From positions 33,826,387-33,890,386 of the forward strand of contig NC_092225.1 in the NCBI RefSeq assembly GCF_036320965.1: 64,000 nucleotides of DNA, written 5' to 3'. A program made the position numbers and the translations under genes. This DNA is from Panulirus ornatus (Eukaryota; Arthropoda; Malacostraca; Decapoda; Palinuridae). The notes below the pieces were generated by a model. The model was given only the letters and a program-made list of their open reading frames with translations, searched no databases and had not been told where the DNA came from. Below, in pieces: positions 34,261-45,370 of this stretch. Numbering within the stretch: position 1 is the stretch's first letter; each line of letters starts with the position of its first letter.

Positions 34261-34420
34261 TCAGGCAGGTTATGGGAGGGAGGCTTGACGAGAGGTTAGG
34301 CATGAAGGAGATACAGGCTTTTGACGATAGTCAGCAGGACAGGGGGAATGGCTGGGACGAGAGTCAGCAGGACGGGAGAGAGAGGCTGGGACGACGTCAT
34401 GCAGGTAGGAGGGAGACAAG
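34138..34420 (+). repeat. Block R3, copy 1 (tail degraded)
   Basis: Landmark order is GACAAGAGTCAGG, GACAAGAGATAGAGG, GGAGAAGAGGCAG, GGATATGAGAG, a GGTTATGGGAGGGAGGC monomer, and GGAGATACAGGCTTTTGACGATAG. The same order occurs at about 35140-35440, 37250-37480 (second half) and 39208-39520. Its last 150 bp lie in the degraded stretch. Confidence 0.7.
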
Positions 34421-35990
34421 GGCGAGAGTCCCGGGGAGAAAAGGACAAAGTGTTTTTTTTGGACAAAAGCAGGCAGACAGGAGATAAGGCTTGGGGCAAG
34501 TCAGGCAGGACAGGGGAGAGAGCACAAGAGTCGGCAGGGGAAAAAGAAAGGCTTGGACGAGAGTCAGGGAAAAGGGGAAAAGGGGAGAGAGCTGGACGAA
34601 ATCAGGCAGGAGATGAGAGGTTTTTGGGCGGGGTCAGGGAGGAAGGAAAGAGGGTTGGGGCGAGAGCAGGTGGACAGAGAGAGCTTAGGGTGGGGGTCAA
34701 GCAGAAGAAGAGGAGGTTAAAGAGATAATCAGAGGGGGAAACAGGGGGACGATTAGTCAGGCCCGCAGAAGAAAAAGGTGGGACCAGAGCAGGCAGACAG
34801 GAGAGAGACTTTGACGGGGAGTCCCGGCAGAAAAGGAGAGAGAGGATAGAGAGAGTCAAGCGGACAGAGGAGGGCGGGGGAAGAAAAGTCCCGGACAGAA
34901 GGGGGTTTGGAGAGAGCAGGCACAGGGAGAGAGGGTTGGAAAGAGGTCAGGGAGGACAGGAAGAGGTTGGGCAAAATTGGGGGACAGGAATAGGCTTGAC
35001 GAAGGCAGGCAGGGAGGAGAAAGGGCTTGGACGAGAGTCAGGCAAAGGGGAAAGAGGCTTGGGGGAGAGTCCCGGCGGAAAGAGAGTTTGGGGCAAGTCG
35101 CAGACAGGAGAGGAGTCTTGGGACGAGAGTCAGGCAGGGCAGAAGAGAGGCTTTGGGACAAGAGTCAGCCAGGACAGAGATAGAGGTTTGGGAGAAGAGG
35201 CAGTAGGACAGGAGAGAGAAAGCTTGGGACGAGAGTTCAGGCAGGATATGAGAGAGACTGGGACATAGTCAGGCAGGCATGGGAGGAGGCTTTGACGAGA
35301 GTTAGGCAGAAAGGAGATAAGGCTTTTGACCGATAGTCCGGCAGGACAGGGGAGAGGCTTGGGACGAGTCAGGCAGGACAGGAGAGTGAGGACTGGGACG
35401 ACGTCAGGCAGTAGGAGAGAGAGGCCAAGGACGAGAGTCAGGCAGGACAGGACAGAAAACGCTTAGGACGGATTTCAGGCAGGAAGGGGATAGAGCTGGT
35501 ACGAGTGTCAGGCATGACAGGAGATAGAGGCTTTGGGACGGGAGTCAGGGCAGGAAAAGAGAGAGAGTCTTGGGACAAAGAGTCAGGCAGGACAGGAGAG
35601 AGAGGTTTGGGGGACGAAGTCGGGCAGGAGGATCGAGAGAGGCTTAGGCAGGATTTTGGGTTTAGGGTCCGATTAAAAGGGGCTTGGGACGGGGGAGTCG
35701 GGGCATGTACAAGTGAGAAAGGCTTGGGACGAGAGTGGGCCCCAGTAAAAGAGAAAAGACAGGGGAAAACGGAGTCGGGCCCAGGACAGGAGAGAGACTC
35801 TTGACGAGAGAGTCAGAAGACAGGAGAGAGAAGCTGGTACGAGGTCAAGCAGGACAGGAGAGAGGGGCTTGGCACGAGAATAATTTGGACCGGACAGAGG
35901 GGGTTTGGGGAAACGAGAGTCAGGCATGACAGGAAAAAAAGGGTTGGGACGGTTCATGCGGGGCAGGAGAGAGAGGTCAGGACAAAAGTT
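34260..35990 (+). repeat. Low-quality satellite segment, right domain
   Basis: Shortened and homopolymer-distorted monomers, including TTTTTTTT near 34450 and GTCCCGG at about 34429, 34822 and 35076. A recognisable block R3 copy lies at about 35140-35440 and can be read against the clean copy at 39208-39520. A degraded right-type marker (AATAATTTGGACCGG) is near 35879. No gene is supported. Confidence 0.75.
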
Positions 35991-36005
35991 AGGGAGGACA
36001 GGAGA

Positions 36006-37000
36006 GTGAGGCTTGCGACGAGAGTCAGGCAGGGTAGGAGAGAAGGGCTTGGGACGAGAGTCAAGCAAGTAGGAGAAAGGGGCTTTTCACGAGAGTCAGC
36101 CAGAACAGGAAAGAGAGGCTTGGGACGATAGTTAGGCAGGACTGGGGAGAAAGGCTTGGGACGAGAGTCAGGCTGGACAGGAGAGAGACTCTTGACGATA
36201 GAGTCAGGCAGGACAGGGGAGAGAGGCTTGGGACGACGGTCAGGCATTGTAGGAGAGTGAGGCTTCGGACGAAAGTCCGGCAGGACAGGAGAGAGAGGGT
36301 AAGACGAGAGTCAGGCAGGACAGGAGATAGTTGCCTGGGACGTGTGTCAGGCATGATAGGAGAGAGAGGCTTGGGACGAGAGTCAGGAAGGACAAAAGAG
36401 ATATGCTTGGGACGAGAGCTAGGCAGGACAGGAGATAGAGACTTGGGACGAGAGTCAGGCAGGACAGGATATAGAGGCTTGGGACGAGAGTCAGGCAGGA
36501 CAGGAGAGAGAGACTTGGAACGAGAGTCAGGCACGACAGGAGAGAGAGGCTTGGAACAAGAGTCTGACAGGACAAGAGATAGAAGCTTGGGAGAGGAGGC
36601 AGAGAAAACAGGAGAGAGAAGCTTGGGACGAGAGACAGGCAGGACATGAGAGAGATTCATGGGAAAGAGACAGGCAGGATAGGAGAGAGAGGCTTTGGAC
36701 GAGAGTCAGACAGGACAGGAGATAGAGGAGAGTGAGGCTTGCGACGAGAGTCAGGCAGGGTAGGAGAGAAGGGCTTGGGACGAGAGTCAAGCAAGTAGGA
36801 GAAAGGGGCTTTTCACGAGAGTCAGCCAGAACAGGAGAGAGAGGCTTGGGACGATAGTCAGGCAGGACTGGGGAGAAAGGCTTGGGACGAGAGTCAGGCT
36901 GGACAGGAGAGAGACTCTTGACGATAGAGTCAGGCAGGACAGGGGAGAGAGGCTTGGGACGACGGTCAGGCATTGTAGGAGAGTGAGGCTTCGGACGATA
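36006..37000 (+). repeat. Direct duplication of about 270 bp, spacing 726 bp
   Basis: Positions 36006-36274 and 36732-37000 share the same monomer series: GCAAGTAGGAG, GGGGCTTTTCACGAGAG, GTCAGCCAGAACAGG, GACTGGGGAGAAAGG, CTCTTGACGATAGAG and GTCAGGCATTGTAGG. There are only a few differences. The 455-bp interval holds ordinary monomers with GACAAAAGAGATATGC and GACAAGAGATAGAAGC variants. Confidence 0.85.
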
Positions 37001-39207
37001 GTCAGGCAGGACAGGGGAGAAAGGGTTGGGACTAGAGTCAGGCAGGACAGGAGAGAGGTGCTTGCGAAGAGAATAATTCTGTCCCGGACAGAGAGGGTTG
37101 GGACGAGAGTCAGGCTGGACAGGAGGGAGAGGTTTGGGACGAGTGTCATGCAGGACATAAGAGAGAGGATTAGGACAAAATTCAGGGGGGACAGGAGAGT
37201 GAGGCTTGCGACGAGAGTCAGGCAGGGTAGGAGAGAAGGTCTTGGGAAGAGAGTCAGGCAGGATATGAGAGAGAGGCTTGGGACAGAGTCAGGCAGGGTA
37301 TGAGAGGGAGGCTTTGGACGAGAGTTAGGCAGGACAGGAGATACAGGCTTTTGACGATAGTCAGGGAGGACAGGGGGGAAAGGCTTGGGACGAGAGTCAG
37401 GCAGGACAGGAGAGAGAGGACTGGAACGACGGTCAGGCAGTGGAGAGAGAGAGGCCAAGGACGAGAGTCAGGCAGGACAGGACAGAGAGTGTTAGGACGA
37501 GAGTCAGGCAGGACAGGAGATAAAGGCTTAGGACGAATGTCAGGCAGGACAGGAGAGAGAGGCTTGGGACAAGAGTAAGGCAGGAGAGGAAAGAGAGGCT
37601 TGGGACGAGAGTCAGGAAGGAGGAAAGGGAGGCTTGGGACGAGAGTCAGGAAGGAGGAAAGAGAGAGAGGCTGAGGACAGAAATCAGGCAGGGTAGGATA
37701 GAGAGGCTTTGGACGAGAGTCAGGGAGGACAGGAGAGAGAGGCTTGGGACGAGAGTCAGGTAGGACAGGAGAGAGAGGCTTAGGATGAGAGTCAGGTAGG
37801 ACAGAAGAGAGAGGATTAACGAGATAGTCAGTTATAACAGGAGATAAAGGCTTGGGACGAGAGTCAGGCAGGACAGGGAGAGAGGTTTGGGACTAGAGTC
37901 AGGCAGGACAGTAGAGAGACACTTGACGAGAGAGTCAGGCAGGACAGGAGAGAGAGCCTTGGGATGACGGTCTGGCAGGGTAGGAGATAGAGGCTTGGGA
38001 CGAGAGTTAGGCAGTACAAGAGAGAGAGGGTTAGGACGAGAGTCAGGCAGGACAGGAGATAGAGAGGCTTAGGACAGGAATCAGGTAGGGTCGGATAGAG
38101 AGGCTTGGGACGAGAGTCAAGCAGGACAGGAGAGAGGGGCTTGGGAAGAGAATAATTCTGGACCGGACAGGGAGTGTTTAGACGAGTCATGCAGGACAGG
38201 AGAGAGAGGCTTAGGACGAAAGTCAGGGAAGACAGGAGAGTGAGGCTTGGGACGAGAGTCATGCAGGGTAGAAGAGAAGGGCTTTGGACGAGAGTCAGGC
38301 AAGTAGGAGAAAGAGGCTTGGAACGAGATTCAGGCAGGACATGAGACAGAGGCTTGGGACGAAAGTCAAGCAGCACAAGAGAGAGACAAGCTTGCGACGA
38401 GAGCCAGGCTGGACAGGAGAGAGAGGCTTAGCACGAGAGTCAGGCATGACAGGACAGAGAGTGTTAGGACGAGAGTCAGGCAGGACAGGAGATAGAGGCT
38501 TAGGACTAATGTCAGGCAGGACAGGAGAGAGAGGCTTGGCACAAGAGTCAGGCAGGAGAGGAAAGAGAGGCTTGGGACGAGAGTCAGGAAGGAGGAGAGA
38601 GAGAGAGGCTGAGGACAGAAATCAGGCAGGATAGGATAGAGAGGCTTTGGACGAGAATCAGGGAGGACAGGGGAGAGAGGCTTGGGACGAGAGTCAGGTA
38701 GGACAGGAGAGAGAGGCTTAGAATGAGAGTCAGGCAGGACAGAAGAGAGAGGATTAACGAGATAGTCAGTTAGGACAGGAGATAAAGGCTTAGGACGAGA
38801 GTCAGGCAGGACAGGGAGAGAGGCTTGGGACGAGAGTGAGGCAGGACAGTAGAGAGACACTTGACGAGAGAGTCGGGCAGGACAGGAAAGAGAGCCTTGG
38901 GATGACGGTCTGGCAGGGTAGGAGATAGAGGCTTGGGACGAGAGTTAGGCAGTACAAGAGAGAGAGGGTTAGGACGAGAGTCAGGCAGGACAGGAGATAG
39001 AGAGGCTTAGGACAGGAATCAGGCAGGGTCGGATAGAGAGGCTTGGGACGAGAGTCAAGCAGGACAGGAGAGATGGGCTTGGGAAGAGAATAATTCTGGA
39101 CCGGACAGGGAGTGTTAGCACGATAATCATGCAGGACAGGAAAGAGAGGATTAGGACGAAAGTCAGGGAAGACAGGAGAATGAGGCTTGGGACGAGAGTC
39201 AGGCAGG

Positions 39208-39520
39208 ACAGAAGAGAGGCTTGGGACAAGAGTCAGGCAGGACAAGAGATAGAGGTTTGGGAGAAGAGGCAGGCAGGACAGGAGAGAGAAGCTTTGGACG
39301 AGAGTCAAGCAGGATATGAGAGAGAGACTTGGGACAGAGTTAGGCAGGGCATAAGAGGGAGGCTTTTGACGAGAGTTAGGCAGAACAGGAGATACAGGCT
39401 TTTGACGCTAGTCAGGCAGGACAGGGGGTAAAGGCTTGGGACGAGAGTCAGGCTGGACAGGAGAGAGAGGACTGGGACGACGGTCAGGCAGGGTAGGAGA
39501 GAGAGGCCAACGACGAGAGT
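39208..39520 (+). repeat. Block R3, best clean copy
   Basis: Contains GACAAGAGATAGAGG, GGAGAAGAGGCAGG, GGATATGAGAG, a GGGCATAAGAGGGAGGC monomer, GGAGATACAGGCTTTTGACG and GGCCAACGACGAG. It serves as the reference for the degraded copies at 34138-34420 and 35140-35440. The copy at 37250-37480 is also clean but partial. Confidence 0.75.
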
Positions 39521-40453
39521 CAGGCAGGACAGGACAGAGAGTGTTAGGACGAGAGTCAGGAAGGACAGGAGATAGAGGCTTGGGACGAATGTCAGGCAGG
39601 ACAGGAGAGAGAGGCTTGGAACAAGAGTCAGGCAGGAGAGGAAAGAGAGGCTTGGGACGAGAGTCAGGAAGGAGGAGAGAGAGAGAGGCTGAGGACAGAA
39701 ATCAGGCAGGGTAGGATAGAGAGGCTTTGGACGAGAGTCAGGGAGGACAGGAGAGAGAGGCTTGGGACGAGAGTCAGGTAGGACAGGAGACTGAGGCTCA
39801 CGATGAGAGTCAGGAAGGACATAAGAGAGAGGATTAACGAGATAGTCAGTTATTACAGGAGATAAAGCCTTGGGACGAGAGTCAGGCAGGACAGGGGAGA
39901 GAGGCTTGGGACGAGAGTCAGGCAGGACAGGAGAGAGACACTTGACGAGAGAGTCAGGCAGGACAGGAGAGAGAGCCTTGGGATGACTGTCTGGCAGAGT
40001 AAGAAAGAGAGTCTTGGGACGAGAGTCAGGCAGTACACGAGAGAGAGGGTTAGGACGAGAGTCAGGCAGGACAGGAGATAGAGAGGCTTAGGACATGAAA
40101 CAGGCGGTGTCGGATAGAGAGGCTTGGGACGAGAGTCAAGCAGGACAGGAGAGAGGGGCTTGGGAAGAGAATCATTCTGGACCGGACAGGGAGTGTTAGG
40201 ACGAGAGTCATGCAGGACAGGAGAGAGAGGCTTAGGACGAGAGTCAGGGAAGATAGGAGAGTAAGGCTTGGGACTAGAGTCATGCAGGGTAGGAGAGAAT
40301 GGCTTTGGACTAGAGTCAGGCAAGTAGGAGAAAGAGGCTTGGAACGAGACTCAGGTAGGACCTGAGATAGAGGCTTGGGACGAGAGTCAAGCAGGACAAG
40401 AGAGAGAGAAGCTTGGGACGAGAGTCAGGCAGGACAGGAGAGAGACTCTTGAC

Positions 40454-40855
40454 GTGAGAGTCAGGCAGGAGAGGAGAGAGAGTCTTGGTACGAGAGTCAA
40501 GCAAGACAGGAGAGACGGGCTTGGGACGAGAATAATTCTGGGCCGGACAGAGAGTGTTGGGACGACAGTCAGGTTGGACAGGAGAGAGAGGGATTGGACG
40601 AGTGTCATGCAGGACAGGAGAGAGAGGCTTAGGACAAAAGTCAGGGAGAACAGTAGAGTGAGGCTTGGGACGAGAGTCAGGCAGGGTAGGAGAGAAAGTC
40701 TTGGTACGAGAGTCAGGCAAGTAGGAGAAATGGGCTTTGGACGAGTCAGGCAGGACATGAGAGAGAGGCTTGGGACGAGAGTCCGGCAGGACAAGAGAAA
40801 GAGAGGCTTAGGACGAGGATCAGGCAGGACAGGAGAGAGAGGCTTGGGGCGATAG
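40454..40855 (+). repeat. Block R1, copy 1
   Basis: About 11 monomers in a fixed order: GTGAGAGTCAGGCAGGAGAGG, GTCAAGCAAGACAGG, AGACGGGCTTGGG, AATAATTCTGG, GTCAGGTTGGACAGG, GACAAAAGTCAGGGA, GCAAGTAGGAG, a short GGACGAGTCAGG monomer and GACAAGAGAAAGAGAGGC. The same block occurs at about 42209-42613, 49680-50030, 52576-52998, 55383-55805 and 57386-57787. Confidence 0.8.
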
Positions 40856-41384
40856 TCAGGCAGGACTGGTGAGAAAAGCTTGGAACGACAGTCAGGCAGG
40901 ACAGGAGAGAGACTCTTGACGAGTCAGGCAAGACAGGACAGAAAGGCTTGGGACGACGGTCAAGCAGGGTAGGAGAGAGAGGCTTCGGACGAGAGTCTGG
41001 CAGGACAGGGCAGAGACGCTTAGGACGAGAGTCAGGCAGGACAGGAGATAGATGCCTGGTACGAGTGTCAGGCATGACAGGAGATAGAGGCTTTGGACGA
41101 GAGTCAGGCAGGACAAGAGAGAGAGTCTTGGGACGAGAGTCAGGCAGGACAGGAGAGAGAGGCTTGGGACGAGAGTCAGGCAGGAGGATCGAGAGAGGCT
41201 TAGGACAGGAGTTTGGTAGGGTCCGATAGAGAGGCTTGGGACGAGAGTCAGGCAGTACAAGAGAGAAAGGCTTGGGACGAGAGTCAGGCAGTACAAGAGA
41301 GAAAGACATGGGACGAGAGTCAGGCAGGACAGGAGAGAGAGGATTAACGAGATAGTCAGTTATAACAGGAGATAAAGGCTTGGG

Positions 41385-41510
41385 ACGAGAGTCAGGAGGG
41401 CAGGGGGAGAGGGTTGGGACGAGAGTGAGGCAGGGGCAGTAAGAGACAACTTGCGAGAGAGCGGCAGGGCAGGAAAGAGAGCCTTTGGGATGACGGTCGG
41501 CAGGGTAGGA
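41385..41510 (+). repeat. Short degraded patch
   Basis: About 125 bp in which monomers lose or gain bases (GTCAGGAGGGCAGGGGGAGAGG, GAGGCAGGGGCAGTAAG, GACAACTTGCGAGAGAGCGGC). The equivalent positions at 38810-38930 read cleanly. Sequence on both sides is normal. This looks like a local consensus error. Confidence 0.7.
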
Positions 41511-42208
41511 GATAGAGGCTTGGGACGAGAGTTAGGCAGTACAAGAGAGAGAGGGTTAGGACGAGAGTCAGGCAGGACAGGAGATAGAGAGGCTTAGGAC
41601 AGGAATCAGGCAGGGTCGGATAGAGAGGCTTGGGACGAGAGTCAAGCAGGACAGGAGAGATGGGCTTGGGAAGAGAATAATTCTGGACCGGACAGGGAGT
41701 GTTAGCACGATAATCATGCAGGACAGGAGAGAGAGGATTAGGACGAAAGTCAGGGAAGACAGGAGAGTGAGGCTTGGGACGAGAGTCATGCAGGGTAGGA
41801 GAGAAGGGCTTTGGACGAGAGTCAGGCAAGTAGGAGAAAGAGGCTTGGAACGAGATTCATGCAGGACATGAGACAGAGGCTTGGGACGAAAGTCAAGCAG
41901 CACAAGAGAGAGACAAGCTTGCGACGAGAGTCAGGCTGGACAGGAGAGAGAGGCTTAGCACGAGAGTCAGGCAGGACAAGAGATAGAAGCTTGGGAGAAG
42001 AGGCAGGCAGGACAGAAGAAATAAGCTTGGGACGAGATTCAGGCAGGACAAGAGAGAGAGGCTTAGGACAGAGTCAGGTAGGATATGAGAGCGAGGCTTT
42101 GGAAGAGAGTCAGGCAGGACGGGAGAGAGAGGCTTGGGACGATGATCAGGCATGACAGGAGGAGAAAGGCTTGGGACGAGAGTCAAGCAGGACAGGAGAG
42201 AGACTCTT

Positions 42209-42613
42209 GACGTGAGAGTCAGGCAGGAGAGGAGAGAGAGTCTTAGTACGAGAGTCAAGCAAGACAGGAGAGACGGGCTTGGGACGAGAATAATTCTGGA
42301 CCGGACAGAGAGTGTTGTGACGACAGTCATGTTGGACAGGAGAAAGAGGGTTTGGACGAGTGTCATGCAGGACAGGAGGGAGAGGCTTAGGACAAAAGTC
42401 AGGGAGGACAGGAGAGTGAGGCTTGGGACGAGAATGAGGCAGGGTAGGAGAGAAGGTCTTGGTACGAGAGTCAGGCAAGTAGGAGAAAGGGGCTTTGGAC
42501 GAGTCAGGCAGGACATGAGAGAGAGGCTTGGGACGAGAGTCCGGCAGGACAAGAGAAAGAAAGGCTTAGGACGAGGATCAGACAGGACAGGAGAGAGAGG
42601 CTTGGGACGATAG
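42209..42613 (+). repeat. Block R1, copy 2
   Basis: Same monomer order as copy 1 at a spacing of about 1,758 bp (ends at 40855 and 42613). Small differences include GACAGTCATGTTGGACAGG and GAATGAGGCAGGG. The sequence continues on both copies into a GATAGTCAGGCAGGACTGGTGAG monomer, so the shared segment extends somewhat beyond the block as drawn. Confidence 0.75.
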
Positions 42614-43999
42614 TCAGGCAGGACTGGTGAGAAAAGTTTCGAACGAGAGTCAGGCAGGACAGCAGAGAGACTCTTGACGAGTCAGTCAGGACAGGAGAGA
42701 AAGGCTTGGGACGACGGTCAAGCAGGGTAGGAGAGAGAGGCTTTGGACGAGAGTCAGGCAGGACAGGACATAGACGGTAGGACGAGAGTCAGGCAGGGCA
42801 GGAGATAGATGCTTGGTACGAGTGTCAGGCATGACAGGAGATAGAGGCTTGGGACGAGAGTCAGGCAGGACAGGAGAGTCTTGGGACGAGAGTCAGGCAG
42901 GATAGGAGAGGGAGGCTTGTGAAGAGAGTCAGGCAGGAGGATCGAGAGAGGCTTAGGGCAAGGAGTTTGGCAGGGTCCGATAGAGAGGCTTGGGACGAGA
43001 GTCAAGCAGTATAAGAGAGAAAGACTTGGGACGAGAGTCAGGCAGGACAGGAGGGAGACTCTTGACGAGAGAGTCAGGCAGGACAGGAGCGAGAGGCTTG
43101 GTACGAGAGTCAAGTAGGACGGAAGAGAGGGGGCTTGGCACGAGAATAATTCTGGACCGGACAGAGAGGGTTGGGACGAGAGTCAGGCATGACAGGAGAT
43201 AGAGGGTTGGGACGAGTGTCATGCAGGACAGGAGAGAGAGGTTTAGGACAAAAGTCAGGGAGGACAGGAGAGTGAGGCTTGCGACGAGAGTCAGGCAGGG
43301 TAGAAGAGGAGGGCTTGGGACGAGAGTCAAGCAAGTAGGAGAAGGGGCTTTTGACGAGAGTCAGCCAGAACAGGAGAGAGGCTTGGGACGAGAGTCAAGC
43401 AGGACAGGAGAGAGGGGCTTGGCAGGAGAATAATTCTGGACCGGACAGAGAGGGTTGGGACGAGAATCAGGCATGTCAGGATAGAGAGTGTTGGGACGAG
43501 TGTCATGCAGGACAGGAGAAAGAGGTTTAGGACATAAGTCAGGGAGGACAGGAGAGTGAAGCTTTCGACGAGAGTCAGGCAGGGTAGGAGAGAAGGGCTT
43601 GGGACGAGAGTCAGGCAGGACAGGAGAGAGACTCTTGATGATAGAGTCAGGCAGGACAGGAGAGAGAAGCTTGGCACGACGGTCAGGCATTGTAACAGAG
43701 AGAGTCTTCGGACGAAAGTCAGGCAGGACAGGACAGAGAGGGTAAGACGAGAGTCAGGCTTGACAGGAGATAGATGCCTGGGACGAGTGTCAGGCATGAC
43801 AGGAGAGAGAGGCTTGTGACGAGAGTCGGGAAGGACAGAAGAGATATGCTTGAGACGACAGCTAGGTAGGACAGGAGATAGAGGCTTGGGACGAGAGTCA
43901 GGCAGGACAGGAGAGAGAGGCTTGGGACGAGAGCCAGGCAGGACAGGAGAGAGATGCTTGAAGGGATAGTCAGGTAGGATAGGAGAGAAAGGCTTGTGA

Positions 44000-44940
44000 C
44001 GAGAGTCAGGCAGAACAGGGGAGAGAGGCTTGGGACGAGAGTCAGGAAGGGTAGGAGAGAGTGGGGTGACGAGAGGGTCAGGCAGGACATGAGAGAGAGG
44101 CTTGGGACGACGGTCAGTCAGGGTAGGAGAGAGAGGCTTGGGACTAGAGTAAGGCAGGACACGAAAGAGAGCGTTATGACGAGACTCAGGCAGGACAGGA
44201 GAGTGAGGCTTGGGACGAGAGCCAGGAGGAACATAAGAGATATGCTTGGGACGAGAGTCAGGCAGGACAGGTGAGTAGTTGGGACGACAATAAATCTTAA
44301 GCGGATAAAGAGGGTTGGGACGAGAGTCAGGTAGGATGAGGCTTGGGACGAGAGTCATGCAGGACAGGAGAGATAGGCTTAAGACGAGAGCCAGGCAGGA
44401 AAGGAAAGTGAGGTTTGGGACGAGAGTCATGCAGGGTAGGAGAGAAGGGCTTGGGACGAGATTCAGGCAAGTAGATGAGAGGCTTGGGATGAGAGTCAGG
44501 CAGGACATGAGAGAGAGAGAGGCTTCGTACGAGAGTCAGGCAGTACAAGAGAGAGAGGCTTGGGACGAGAGTCAGGCAGGAGAGGAGAGAGAAACTTGGA
44601 ACGAGTATTAGGCACGACAGGAGAGAGAGGCTTAGGACGAGAGTCAAGAAGGACTAGAGATAGAAGCTTGGGAGGAAAGGCAGGCACGACAGAAGAGAGA
44701 AGCTTGGAGCGAGAGTTAGGCAGGATAGGAGAGAGAGGCTTGGGAGAGAGTCAGGCAGGATATGAGAGAAAGGCTTTGGACGAGAGTCAGGCAGGACATC
44801 AGAGAGAGGCATGGGACGATAGTCAGGCAGGACAGGGGAGAAAGGCTTGAGACGAAAGTCAGGCAGGACAGGAGAGAGAGGCTTGACGAAAGAGTCAGGG
44901 AGGACAGGAAAGAGAGGGCTAGGACGAGAGTCACGCAGGA
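44000..44940 (+). repeat. Block R4, copy 1
   Basis: Landmarks in order are GGGGTGACGAGAGGGTC (about 44056), GACGGTCAGTCAGGG, GACACGAAAGAGAG, GAACATAAGAGATATG, a GACAATAAATCTTAAGCGG marker, GGAGGAAAGGCAGGCACGAC and GGGCTAGGACGAG. The same order is found at 60000-60950 and 63045-64000, about 16 and 19 kb away. The AATAATTCTGGACCGG marker is eroded differently in each copy. Confidence 0.75.
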
Positions 44941-44966
44941 CAGGAGATAGATGCCTGGGACGAGTG

Positions 44967-45370
44967 TCAGGAGTTACAGGAGAGAGAGGCTTGGGACGAG
45001 AGTCAGGAAGGACGGAAGAGATATTCTTAGGACGAGAGTCAGGCAAGGCAGGAGATAGAGGCTTGGGACGGGAGTCAGGCATGACAGGAGAGAGAGACTT
45101 CGGACGAGAGTCAGGCAGAACAGGAGGGAGAGGCTTGGGATTAGAATCAGGCAGGAGAGGAGAGAGAGGCTTGGGACGGGAGTCAGGCAGGGCCGGATAC
45201 AGAGGCATGGGACGAGAGTCAGGCGGGACAGGAGAGAGAGGCATGGGGCGAGAGTCAGGAAGGAGAGGAGAGAAACGCTTAGGATGAGAGTCAGGGAGGA
45301 CAGAAGAGTGAGACTTGGGACGAAAGTCAGGCAGTTTAGGAGAGAAGGGCTTAGGACAAGAGTCAGGCAA
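44967..45370 (+). repeat. Block R2, copy 1
   Basis: Opens with GTCAGGAGTTACAGGAG, then GGAAGGACGGAAGAGATAT, GCAAGGCAGGAGATAGAGG, GGGCCGGATACAGAGGC, GAGAGAAACGCTTAGGATG, GACAGAAGAGTGAGAC and GGCAGTTTAGGAGAG. Similar blocks begin at about 46100, 59205, 60996 and 62000. A partial one without the opening monomers is at about 48030-48225. Confidence 0.75.
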
